NCBI RefSeq assembly: GCF_037975245.1
Contig: NC_092566.1
Coordinates: forward strand, 7,172,001-7,236,000
Origin: Apostichopus japonicus
Taxonomy: Eukaryota > Echinodermata > Holothuroidea > Aspidochirotida > Stichopodidae
Direction: 5' to 3'
DNA length: 64,000 nucleotides
Made by a program: the position numbers and the translations under genes. The notes under the pieces were generated by a model. It saw only the letters and a list, made by a program, of their open reading frames with translations, searched no databases and was not told the DNA's origin. Positions 45,703-57,459 of this stretch are shown piece by piece. Each line of letters begins with the position of its first letter. Within the stretch, counting starts at the first letter, position 1.

Positions 45703-47525
45703 CAGGCGCGTATCCAGGATTTTCTAACCCGGGGGGCGCGAATTACTATCTAAGCGGAGCGCCACCATCGGTTGGCGCGGAGCGTACAAGAAAATTTTTG
45801 GTTTTGATACCCCCCCCCCAGATCACCGGAAATGGCACTTCTCGGGCTTGAAAATGAGCAACCAGATGTAGACTTTTGCCTGAGAACCAAGTATTTCCCA
45901 AAAGTTTTTTTTCCATCCATAACCTTTTTGAAGATTGTCACCAGTCACACATCATGTTCGACCTGATTGCATGTCCTATGGATCATTGCTTTTGTAGGTT
46001 ATTCTACGTCACGGCCCACAATATCCGAAAGCCCGACTTTTGAAGGTTTTAAGCCCATTACTTGTTGAGAATTTGAAAATTCCCTTTTCTCGTGAATAAA
46101 ATCACTTGAAAACATAGCCATAATGTTGCAGAAAATTCAATCTATAGACAACCAATATAGAAAAACCTCCTTGAACCCCTAACAGACAGGTGAAAATTGA
46201 ACGAGTAGAGGAAAGTATGATGAAGAATGTTGGTGAGGAAATTTTGGAAAATTCCGACACAGTTAATTTATTGGTGTATAAATATTGCAACCTCTTATAA
46301 TGGCTTTTACAAAACTTGGTTGAAGGAAGAGAAAAATAGCAGATATTTCCGATATCAGGTTTATCGAAACCGAAGACTACACACATAGGCGTAGGTCCCG
46401 TAGGAGGCGGGGGCTGCAGCCCCCCCCCCCAATTGTTTTCCCATTTTTTTCGGGCACCTACTGAAAGAAAAATAAATAGCAATGAATAGCTTAAAATGAT
46501 CTCCTTGGTAATTGAAATAAAGTTGTAAGCTTGGCCGACATTACCTTTGTAAAAGAGAGTTTTGACATAAATGGATCTGTATGGTTTTTCTCCATCTACA
46601 TAAGACATTTGGTTGTTTACATTAGCATCATCCGGCGGTATACTGTGCAACTTTGACGGACCGTGCGGTACACGATGCCATTTGATGTAATGACCGATCT
46701 TGCCTATATGATATTGGCATCGACATGTCTAATGCGCGCTTTGCGCGCGAAAATTTTACCTTTTTTTTCGGGCAAGTCATTACAGCCCCCAAATCCAATC
46801 TGGCTCCTACGCCTTTAACTACACACATTGACAGTTTTTGAGGCTGTTCATCGTGGAACATGCATTTCAATGCTCATTGATATGATGTTATATCTGCTCT
46901 TTGCTTTACAAATTCGAACAGGCGTGTAGCGAGTAATTGCCAAGGGAGGGCGAAGCCTGTAGGCAAACTATCTAAGCGAAGCGCCACCATGAGTTGGCGC
47001 GAAGCGTACAAGAAAAATTTTGGCCGAAAATGCCTCCCAGATCGCTGGAAATGACACTTCCCAGGCCTTGTAAGTTGCATCTAAGCATTGTCTATTTTGA
47101 AATTACTAGCGATGTCATAAAGAAAATTTGCTCGGGGGGGCGGTCGCCCCCTTCCCGAAATGCGTTATGTTCCCCGACGACTCGGTCGAGTTCAAGTACA
47201 TTAGTGAGAGAGGAAAAACGGAACGTCAAAAATGGAGTTGTCGGGGTAAGGGGTAGGGTGAGGCGCACACCCCCTCCGTAATCCTTGATCTGTCACTGGC
47301 TACCCTGTGTATATAATAGGGATCTTTCTCTTCCCGAGGTCTTGGCTATCTTCTGCTCCCTCCTTTTCTCCCTTTTCTCTCTTTTTTCTTTTTCTTTTCC
47401 CTTCCTTCCTCTCCTCCTTTTCTTTTTTCCCCTCCTTTTCCCTTTTTTCTTCTCTTTTTTTTCTCTCCTCTTTTCCTTACCTGGGGGGCGCGCGCCCCCA
47501 ACGCCCCCCCCTGGATACGCACCTG
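45703..47525. mobile_element. Composite of hAT-related MITE sequence nested in the hAT element
   Basis: CAGGCGCGTATCCAGG (45703-45718) and, inverted, CCTGGATACGCACCTG (47510-47525) match at 15 of 16 bases, and AATAG flanks both. Within it a further terminus CAGGCGTGTAGC occurs at 46919. Two stretches (about 45738-45850 and 46965-47090) share CTATCTAAGCG, GCGCCACCAT, TTGGCGCG-AGCGTACAAG and AAATGGCACTT with the 45265 region and with the element at 61088. Confidence 0.55.
46387..46817. mobile_element. Small inverted-repeat element
   Basis: Starts AGGCGTAGG (46387-46395); CCTACGCCT (46806-46814) is its inverse near the right edge. The 11-bp direct repeat ACTACACACAT flanks the block at 46376-46386 and 46818-46828. 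The interior includes GCGCGCTTTGCGCGCGAAAA and a G/C tract at about 46408-46432. Non-coding. Confidence 0.6.
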
Positions 47526-48110
47526 AATAGTTACAGTTTATCCGAATTTGATAATTTTGCTAGTTCTTATGAGTGTTACGATTATCTAAAATGATTCCTC
47601 AATTAGTCTACCTTCCTTTGAGGTTAGGGCCTCAAAAATGTTTTGTGGGTGAGCAAAGATTTCGCCGAGTGCGGTTAGTCTCTGTGAGGCTTTTGAAATT
47701 ATGCAATAAACGTTAACAATGATTATTTCGTTACGGCGTTGGTGACAACCAACACCTGGGTGGAATCCTCTCCATACTGCAGTACTTTTTCCAATTTCCA
47801 AATTCCAAGCATTGTTCTTTCTGCAGTTGGGGCGCAGAATATAGGATATTACCCGATTGCCTGTAGCAATTCAGTTGTATAGGATGATCTACTGTATCCT
47901 TTGTTAGGGTTGAGGATTAGAGTTGTAGGGTCAGCAAATGTGAGCATTTTTCGTATAATTTAGCCCTCTTTCTTCCTGGAATTAATGCTCCTATAAGCTC
48001 CCGGTATCACAACGACTACTATACTGAAGAGCATGGGCTCCTGGGCATGGGCGCTGTTAAAAGGAGCACCGGCTATCGGTTAGTGTGCAGCGTTCTACTG
48101 CGAACTCAAA

Positions 48111-48790
48111 TCAATGGAAAGTACCAAACACCGAGCGTCGATGGTCTTTGGCACTGGTAAATTCGTTGGCTGCATCAACTAGATTCAATCGATCCGCATA
48201 ATCTTTGTGTACATGTAAGATCATAAGGTGGTTGAGTCGCTGCTGGGTCATTGTAGACCTTAAGTAACTCTTTACACTCATAGCACTAAATGAGCGTTCA
48301 CTTACTGCATTTGTCGCAGGCATCACTAAAATTAGTTTGACAAGCGTGCACACTTGTGAGAGGAGCTCACGATTACCGAAACTCAACCCTCGCATGTGGT
48401 CAACAACCTCTGGCAAAGTCCACTCTGATTGTTTGGCCGTAGCTTCCATGGTTTCCCCAAGGGTTTCTAGTTGGACTCTGAGCTCGCCCTTACGGAGATC
48501 CTCGCCGTAAAAGTCACATACGAATTTTAACAGTTCTTCGTCAACATGTTGTTGGTTACACGTTTTGAGAAGCAGCTGCTGTAGTTTTGAGTAGATTTTG
48601 TAACCCTCCTGATCAAATCTATCGCGGATGCAGTTGACAATGGTGTCAACTGCCTCCAGGTATATTCGCCTGAAGTAGTCCTCCACTGATTCTGGAGGCA
48701 TGATATCCGCGGCCGAACCAGAAACTAATCTGGCTGGCACTTTCCTTTGCGTTGAGTTGCCGGTGTAGCGCAGCGCGGGGACACGCCCTA
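48111..48790 (-). pseudogene. hAT transposase, C-terminal fragment
   Basis: An open minus-strand stretch of about 220 codons ending at 48111. It reads PALRYTGNSTQRKVPARLVS, then YFRRIYLEAVDTIVNCIRDR, and ends with the hAT dimerization block PATNAVSERSFSAMSVKSYL, RSTMTQQRLNHLMILHVHKD. This is the C-terminal part of transposases of the family related to '52 kDa repressor/ZMYM6-like' hAT proteins. The N-terminal zinc finger and the first catalytic acidic residues were not found in 48790-49185, so it is truncated. It lies inside the 45211-49185 element in the expected way. Confidence 0.85.
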
Positions 48791-49945
48791 TACATTGTAC
48801 GTTGCCCTAATTATCCGGACGGTATTTACTGTTACACTGCTCAACTAAGTAAAACATCTCCGGGTTTGACACCTTCTTAGGGAAATGGGGGGAATTCGGG
48901 GGTTTGGGGAAATTCGGTGCGACTCGAATCGTAGGCCCCTATCGCCCCAGTTACAACTTGAGATTCGTTGAATAATTCGTGCCGGCTCATCCGGGGCTCA
49001 TCGCATCATAGGACACAATGATGGTACAGAGGGTCGGCTTTGGTCATGAAGACTCGTGCATTTTATTGATTCGAACTGTATTTTCTAACTCCCTCACCTA
49101 TTTTCTTCTCCCCCTCTCTCTTTTTTTTTAGCTGAAAAGTGGTACGGTAAATACCGTACCTACCGTAGCGGGTGCGACGGGCCTGTACATAACGGTCCAC
49201 ATAGCACATTAGCGCTCAAAACTGACAGGTTTAATCAATCTCATCTTGCCTGCGCGGTATTGCGACTGCTCGCTTCGCTCGCTGTAAGGGTCCCATCTAG
49301 GCTAATCCTTGGTCACAGGGCCCCCATGTTAATCGTCACACCACTGGCATTAAGATATTCACTGATCGTAATGGTTGGGGCTCATACGGTAGCCGAATTA
49401 CGTTGTTTCAGTGTGCACATCTTGCGGTAGCCTACCTTACAACCGTCACAACAAATTACCGACCCGTCACCCTCACCCGTCAATACTCCACTATTGATCC
49501 ATTCCAAGTTATATCACACTGGTTAAAATCCATTCCCGCGTCATCGGGCCCAGGAAATGGGCGACAGGGGGTAGCAGACGACAAACTAGGGCAGAAGATG
49601 TAAGTAATTCATGGTATGACTTGACTGACAACAGCAAGCCACGCACAACCATTCATCGTAAACAGATAAGAATGTCTCTTTATAATACTAAAAGACATAT
49701 ATTCTACTACCCTATAACCACCCAACCCCATCCAATCCCGCCTCCACTCCATCCCCTCAAACATTGTGATACGCCTCTCTAACCTTCGAATGAAGAAGAT
49801 TACATCATAGGTACAAACGGGGGAAAAAATGTAAGTGTAATTATCAGAAATGATAAGATATTGCGAGATTCGTATTTGTTTACCAGCGATTTATCAACCA
49901 TTGTCTACAGTTGATTCCTAAGAAATTTGTTCACAATGTCAATAC

Positions 49946-49970
49946 AGCCCAATATACGTATATAAAGTTG
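49946..49970 (+). promoter_or_regulatory. Candidate core promoter (CCAAT and TATA-like) of the receptor gene
   Basis: CCCAAT at about 49948-49953 and TATATAAAG at about 49959-49967 lie 140-160 bases upstream of the start codon at 50106, leaving room for a ~115-base 5' UTR with transcription starting near 49990. This is inferred from motif and spacing only. Confidence 0.4.
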
Positions 49971-50105
49971 GAGACATTTATAGCTCAGTTCAAACCACTG
50001 GTATCTCACTGGTATCTCACCCGCGAAACTATAATCGAAGACGAAAGAGAGAAATACTCGACCAGATCAGAAAAATTGCAAACTTTCAAGCCAGATATAA
50101 GAAAG

Positions 50106-50169
50106 ATGGATATCAGTTTCCATTCGTTGGTGATAATTCTGTTTTATTTGACTGCACCCTCTTCAGCTA
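50106..50169 (+). CDS. Receptor exon 1, signal peptide
   Basis: ATG at 50106 with A at -3 (aaagATGG). Encodes MDISFHSLVIILFYLTAPSS then A: short N-region, hydrophobic core VIILFYL, small residues at a likely cleavage site. Donor gtgagt; phase 1 out. An upstream in-frame ATG at 49911 exists, but starting here gives a clean signal peptide. Confidence 0.82.
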
Positions 50170-53100
50170 GTGAGTACATTGTTTTTTTTTTTTTTTTTTT
50201 TTTTGTATGTCAATTTGCTGATTTTGTGGAGTTTAAGGGGAAAAGAGGAACTTATTTCTTCTTTTTTTCCATTAAGACGTCCTTATTTCTACTATTGATC
50301 TTTCTTTATTGATCTAACATGTAATCAATGTATAGTTACCCAAAATCATACTCATTGATTCAAATAACTCCTTAATTAATTCAACTTGTATTTTGTTAAT
50401 CATGTCAGGGGCTGGTTTGGGATTTACAAATGGAGGGTTTGTGGCCCTGAGGTGGTTGAAGCCGACTCCCCTGTACATTGGGAGAGAGGGAGGGGGATCT
50501 GGGTATACTCCCCTGGAAAAAACAAAACTGGAATTCTACATTCTGACGAATGTTTAGGCTATAAATTAGATCAATATTTAGTTCTACATGACAGGATTGC
50601 TTATATGACTATATAAGCCTCGTTTGGTGTCTTAACGTCATCAATCGATAACATATTGTGAGAAATATTCACATTGGTTTGGGAAATTGGTGACCAAACA
50701 CAACAGATGTTCTATAACAGAACAGATGCATTATGGGTATTTAAATATAGTATCTCCAACCACACTTCAATTTTTCTAGCATTTTTCCACATTAATTAAT
50801 TAATTAAATTCTTACCGTACTATTTCGGCGAGAGGATTTTGTTCCTCACTTTTATCGCAGACTTATTAATTAAAAGACTAATTAATTAAAAGTTTTTTTC
50901 AATTTCTTTTACGGCGGAAGGACAGAATAGGAATAGCAGTGATTTGGCAAATATTCCAATAAAGTATTTAGTCAGTACATATATTTATTTTATACCTTGC
51001 TCTTAATGACCCTCGCTTTATTCGAAAATAAAATACCATTGTACTTAACCGTTAGCTTGACTTAATAGATATAATACAAGCATCATATCAAATAATAAGG
51101 AAAAAAACGGCAAAAAAAAAAAAAAAAACATTGTCAAAAATTAATGTCTCGCCTACTGTTTGCATGAGACTAATATATACGGACACGAAAAGTACAAGGG
51201 CGACCATGAATGATCTAAAGTTCATAAGAATCATGGTAATTACTTGTAATTAATAAACGTTCAACTAGTCAACAACATAATGTCTATACTAGGAGACTTG
51301 GTTTGTAATTTGATGGATTGTAAACATATTCTGTGTATTAGATATTTGGTAAGTTTGGTAAAACTTGCAGGAAAATAGTGACAACGCGGGGTAAAAGTAG
51401 TTATGAGCACGACTTGGCGTTAAGGTATTTGGATGTAATTAAATATATAGTCAAAATATGCTTTAGAATGTAAGATGTGACATTTAATTTCTTCCTTTCC
51501 TTCTTATGATGGGTGTGTGGGATTTTCCAAGACCCCCCTCCCCACCTCATACATGGAAGTCTTCGTCAACGACTCAAGTGCCCTACCCCTTCTTTTTTAA
51601 GTCATGGATCTGAATTTAATTTACGTCTTCTACCCATAGTTAGTTGGAGTTAAAAGCCCTTCGTATAAGCACGTGCGTATTGTATACGCAGCCAAAATAC
51701 AATTGGCTCTCTAAACGTCGAAGCAAACTGTGTCTCAGCTCAAATATGTGCTTTTTTATGAAACAAATCTTTGAATTAAACTTTTCCAACTTTTACCTCA
51801 TAATTCCTACTAGACACTAGCTTACATTACATAATTCTTGGCATATAGTACAGGTTGGGGGTACTGATTTTTACTTGGAGTACTGTTTTAACTTTCGAGT
51901 CCTTTTTTGTGACTATTTGAAGTTGCAACTCAAGTTAATATCTATGTCTGAGCTCAAATATGTGTGTTGTTTTTCTAGAAAACAAATATTTGAATTAAAA
52001 TTTTCCAACTTTTACCTCATATTTCAGACAAGAAACTAGCTTACATTACATAATTCTTGGTATATATTTTACAGTGTGGGATACTGATTGTTAGTTTAGA
52101 GTACTGTTTTAACTTTGGAGCCCTTGTACTTTAATGATTGCGTAAGTTCACCGGTGAAAGGTCAAGACCATTTTTTTTACCTTCAAAACTATTCCTCCAA
52201 TCGCGGATACTCGAACAGGTTCCCAAGAACAAACGTTGTAGACATAACGGGTTTGGCTTGTGAAAGGTTAATCAGTCAATTCCTGCAACCTCATGATTAC
52301 ATTCATATTATTAATTGTTAACAGATTAAATAGAACGATGTTTACTCTGTAAGTAAATATGTAGTCATTTTAGTCGCCTTTTGCATATCTAAGATAATCA
52401 AAGTTTACTAGTTTAGTGTTATTGTTAAGGAAAGGTTCGTTGTTTTATCTACAATGTTAATTGGCGGTTTTTCTAGCTCCCTCGCTGCACTTTAAGTACG
52501 GTACCTTTTTGAACTTTGGTCAATATCTGAACTGACAAGTTCAACCAAGTCATATGATCACGTGACACAGAGTAACACTCCAAATGCTTAGTAGTAATTA
52601 TATATTCAAACTGATTCTCCCCCCCCCCCAAAAAAAAAACAAACAGAAAAAGCCGGGACACTTCTTTTTTTATTCACTATGTAGAGGGATATTCCATTGG
52701 CTGATGGGGATACTTAATAAAAATAATGGAAATTTTCTAAATCCACAGATCAAATACTACACCCACATAGCATTTCAGTATGGCGAAGATTTTTATTAGT
52801 TAGATGTGTTTCTTTGTTTCGTTTACGTTTCAAAGTTTTCTTCCTTATTGGAAATAATAATAAAACAGAACTATAGTCGGTATACTTAGTTGTATGATTA
52901 TGGAAATAAAATATCAACAATTTAACCCAAAGCAGTGCAAACCGTTTACTATAAGTTAAATAACATCGTTTTTTTTTTCTCAGATTCAACTGCACACAGC
53001 GTCACCAATGCAGATTTTGCCATAACGGCGCACTCAGGTAAGCGTCTAAACTGCAATACAAGAGATCTTTGTACTGAACAACTCCCCGAAACAGCTGAGA

Positions 53101-54175
53101 AAATTCTTGTTCCGTTTCCTGGTTTAAAGGTTATATTACGAGGACTACCATTTTGTCAACGTCTGACGTAGTCAAGGAGAGAAGGTTCTTAGCTGCCATT
53201 TGTTTTTCATTAAATATTTTCATGGTGAATGTTAGCGGAGTTTGTTACTGAGCAATCCACAAAGCATTTATGCAATGATAGAGATGTCCCATCGGCGTAC
53301 ACATTAAACTAGACCGACTATGCTAATGCAGGGATGCGTCAAGAAAAGTAAAAACCATGGTGGGTTCTCTCTTTCAACTATAGTCAATTTTGATGAAATC
53401 TTCATTCCCCCCTTTTATTGTATTTTAACCATTTTTTTCTTATAGCAGTTACTAGAGATGCTGTTACCACGGACGATGATTATGGAAATAAAATATCAAC
53501 AATTTAACCCAAAACAGTGCAAACCGTTTACTATAAGTTAAATAACATCGTTTTTTTTCAGTTTCATTTTCAGACAGCGTCACCACTACAGATTCTGCCA
53601 CAACGGCGCACTCAGGTTAGCGTCTAAACTGCAATTAAATCTTATCTACAAGAGATCTTTGTACTGAACAACTCCCCGAAACAGCTGAGAAAATTCTTGT
53701 TCCGTTTCCTGGTTTAAAGGTTATATTACGAGGACTACCATTTTGTCAACGTCTGACGTAGTCAAGGAGAGAAGGTTCTTAGCTGCCATTTGTTTTTCAT
53801 TAAATATTTTCATGGTGAATGTTAGCGGAGTTTGTTACTGAGCAATCCACAAAGCATTTATGCAATGATAGAGATGTCCCATCGGCGTACACATTAAACT
53901 AGACCGACTATGCTAATGCGGGGATGCGTCAAGAAAAGTAAAAACCATGGTGGGTTCTCTCTTTCAACTTTAGTCAATTTTGATGACATTTTCATTCCCC
54001 TCTTTTATTGTATTATACCATTTTTTTCTTAAAGCAGTTACTAGAGATGCTGATACCACGGACGGTTCTAAAACTTTAGCCCAATGTATGTATTCTTTGA
54101 TTTTCTCATTTTTAGTGGGTGGGGGGGGGGGGGGGTTAAACTATTCGTTACATTTAGTTATATTTAAGTTATTTT

Positions 54176-54208
<33 letters not shown>

Positions 54209-57200
54209 TATGTATATATATGTATATATATATTTCTTTTTTATATATATTTTTTATATATATGTTTCTTTTTTTTCGTTTACGTTTCAAGGTTTTCTTC
54301 CTTATTGGAAATAATAATAAAACAGAACTATATAGTCGGTCTACTTAGTTGTATGATTATGGAAATAAAATATCAACAATTTAACCCAAAACAGTGCAAA
54401 CCGTTTACTATAAGTTAAATAACATCGTTTTTTTCAGTTTCAACTGCAGACGGCGTCACCACTGCAGATTCTACCACAACGGCGCACTCAGGTAAGCGTC
54501 TTGAAACTGCAATTAAATTTTATCTACAAGAGATCTTTGTACTGAACAACTCCCCGAAACAGCTGAGAAAATTCTTGTTCCGTTTCCTGGTTTAAAGGTT
54601 ATATTACGAGGACTACCATTTTGTCAACGTCTGACGTAGTCAAGGAGAGAAGGTTCTTAGCTGCCATTTGTTTTTCATTAAATATTTTCATGGTGAATGT
54701 TAGCGGAGTTTGTTACTGAGCAATCCACAAAGCATTTATGCAATGATAGAGATGTCCCATCGGCGTACACATTAAACTAGACCGACTATGCTAATGCGGG
54801 GATGCGTCAAGAAAAGTAAAAACCATGGTGGGTTCTCTCTTTCAACTATAGTCAATTTTGATGAAATCTTCATTCCCCCCTTTTATTGTATTTTAACCAT
54901 TTTTTTCTTATAGCAGTTACTAGAGATGCTGTTACCACGGACGATGATTATGGAAATAAAATATCAACAATTTAACCCAAAACAGTGCAAACCGTTTACT
55001 ATAAGTTAAATAACATCGTTTTTTTTTCAGTTTTAACTACAGACAGCGTCACCACTGCAGATTCTGCCACAACGGCGCACTCAGGTAAGCGTCTTGAAAC
55101 TGCAATTAAATCTTATCTACAAGAGATCTTTGTACTGAACAACTCCCCGAAACAGCTGAGAAAATTCTTGTTCCGTTTCCTGGTTTAAAGGTTATATTAC
55201 GAGGACTACCATTTTGTCAACGTCTGACGTAGTCAAGGAGAGAAGGTTCTTAGCTGCCATTTGTTTTTCATTAAATATTTTCATGGTGAATGTTAGCGGA
55301 GTTTGTTACTGAGCAATCCACAAAGCATTTATGCAATGATAGAGATGTCCCATCGGCGTACACATTAAACTAGACCGACTATGCTAATGCGGGGATGCGT
55401 CAAGAAAAGTAAAAACCATGGTGGGTTCTCTCTTTCAACTATAGTCAATTTTGATGAAATCTTCATTCCCCCCTTTTAGTGTATTTTAACCATTTTTTTC
55501 TTATAGCAGTTACTAGAGATGCTGTTACCACGGACGATGATTATGGAAATAAAATATCAACAATTTAACCCAAAACAGTGCAAACCGTTTACTATAAGTT
55601 AAATAACATCGTTTTTTTTCAGTTTCAACTACAGACAGCGTCACCACTGCAGATTCTGCCACAACGGCGCACTCAGGTAAGCGTCTTGAAACTGCAATTA
55701 AATCTTATCTACAAGAGATCTTTGTACTGAACAACTCCCCGAAACAGCTGAGAAAATTCTTGTTCCGTTTCCTGGTTTAAAGGTTATATTACGAGGACTA
55801 CCATTTTGTCAACGTCTGACGTAGTCAAGGAGAGAAGGTTCTTAGCTGCCATTTGTTTTTCATTAAATATTTTCATGGTGAATGTTAGCGGAGTTTGTTA
55901 CTGAGCAATCCACAAAGCATTTATGCAATGATAGAGATGTCCCATCGGCGTACACATTAAACTAGACCGACTATGCTAATGCGGGGATGCGTCAAGAAAA
56001 GTAAAAACCATGGTGGGTTCTCTCTTTCAACTATAGTCAATTTTAATGAAATCTTCATTCCCCTCTTTTATTGTATTTTACCAATTTTTTCTTATAGCAG
56101 TTACTAGAGATGTTGTTACCACGGACGACGATTATGGAAATAAAATATCAACAATTTAACCCAAAACAGTGCAAACCGTTTACTATAAGTTAAATAACAT
56201 CGTTTTTTTCAGTTTCAACTGCAGACAGCGTCACCACTGCAGATTCTTCCACAACGGCGCACTCAGGTAAGCGTCTAAACTGATATTAAATCTTATCGTC
56301 AAGAGATCTTTGTACTGAACAACTCCCCGAAACAGCTGAGAAAATTCTTGTTCCGTTTCCTGGTTTAAAGGTTATATTACGAGGACTACCATTTTGTCAA
56401 CGTCTGACGTAGTCAAGGAGAGAAGGTTCTTAGCTGCCATTTGTTTTTCATTAAATATTTTCATGGTGAATGTTAGCGGAGTTTGTTACTGAGCAATCCA
56501 CAAAGCATTTATGCAATGATAGAGATGTCCCATCGGCGTACACATTAAACTAGACCGACTATGCTAATGCGGGGATGCGTCAAGAAAAGTAAAAACCATG
56601 GTGGGTTTCCTCTTTCAACTATAGTCAATTTTGATGAAATCTTCATTCCCCCCTTTTATTGTATTTTACCATTTTTTTTCTTATAGCAGTTACTAGAGAT
56701 GTTGTTACCACGGACGATGATTATGGAAATAAAATATCAACAATTTAACCCAAAACAGTGCAAACCGTTTACTATAAGTTAAATAACATCGTTTTTTTTT
56801 CAGTTTCGACTGCAGACAGCGTCACCACTGCAGATTCTTCCACAACGGCGCACTCAGGTAAGCGTCTAAACTGCAATTAAATCTTATCTACAAGAGATCT
56901 TTGTACTGAACAACTCCCCGAAACAGCTGAGAAAATTCTTGTTCCGTTTCCTGGTTTAAAGGTTATATTACGAGGACTACCATTTTGTCAACGTTTGACG
57001 TAGTCAAGGAGGGAAGGTTCTAAGCTGCCATTTGTTTTTCATTAAATATTTTCATGGTGAATGTTAGCGGAGTTTGTTACTGAGCAATCCACAAAGCATT
57101 TATGCAATGATAGAGATGTCCCATCGGCGTACACATTAAACTAGACCAACTATGCTAATGCGGGGATGCGACAAGAAAAGTAAAAACCATGGTGGGTTCT

Positions 57201-57411
57201 CTCTTTCAACTATAGTCAATTTTGATGAAATCTTCATTCCCCCCTTTCATTGTATTTTACCATTTTTTCTTAGCAGTTACTACAGATGCTGTTACCACGG
57301 ACGGTTCTACAACTTTAGCCCAATGTATGTATCCTTTGATTTTCTCATTTTTAGTGGGTGGGGGGGGGGGGGTTAAACTATTTGTTACATTTAGTTATAT
57401 TTTAGTTTTTT

Positions 57412-57459
<48 letters not shown>

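Larger units (their letters stand above)
45211..49185 (-). mobile_element. ~4-kb hAT transposon with nested insertions
   Basis: CAGGCCCGTCG at 45211-45221 is perfectly inverted at 49175-49185 (CGACGGGCCTG). TACATAAC flanks both ends exactly (45203-45210 and 49186-49193), an 8-bp target duplication as made by hAT transposases. A hAT transposase fragment lies inside on the minus strand. Smaller elements at 45703-47525 and 46387-46814 are nested in it. The 8-bp duplication is still perfect, so the insertion is not very old, although the coding part is incomplete. Confidence 0.85.
52796..57412 (+). repeat. Tandem array of ~590-bp exon-bearing units
   Basis: Exon A spacing is 578, 876, 593, 592, 590 and 591 bp over seven copies. 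Each unit has exon A (54 bp), a ~400-bp intron, and exon B sequence. In units 1, 3, 4, 5 and 6 exon B is cut after 27 bp (53449-53475, 54917-54943, 55510-55536, 56101-56127, 56690-56716) and fused to ATGATTATGG of the next unit. Units 2 and 7 keep full exon B with a donor, a G-tract and a TA run. Introns are nearly identical, so the array is recent. The shared deletion junction implies one deletion followed by amplification. Confidence 0.92.

Noticed and set aside
46102-46650. 182-codon minus-strand frame
   Set aside because: Spans G/C homopolymer and inverted-repeat element sequence within the hAT region; no conserved domain.
49911-50105. Upstream in-frame ATG extending the receptor N-terminus by 65 codons
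   Set aside because: Would bury the signal peptide inside the protein and overlaps the TATA-like box; the ATG at 50106 is preferred.
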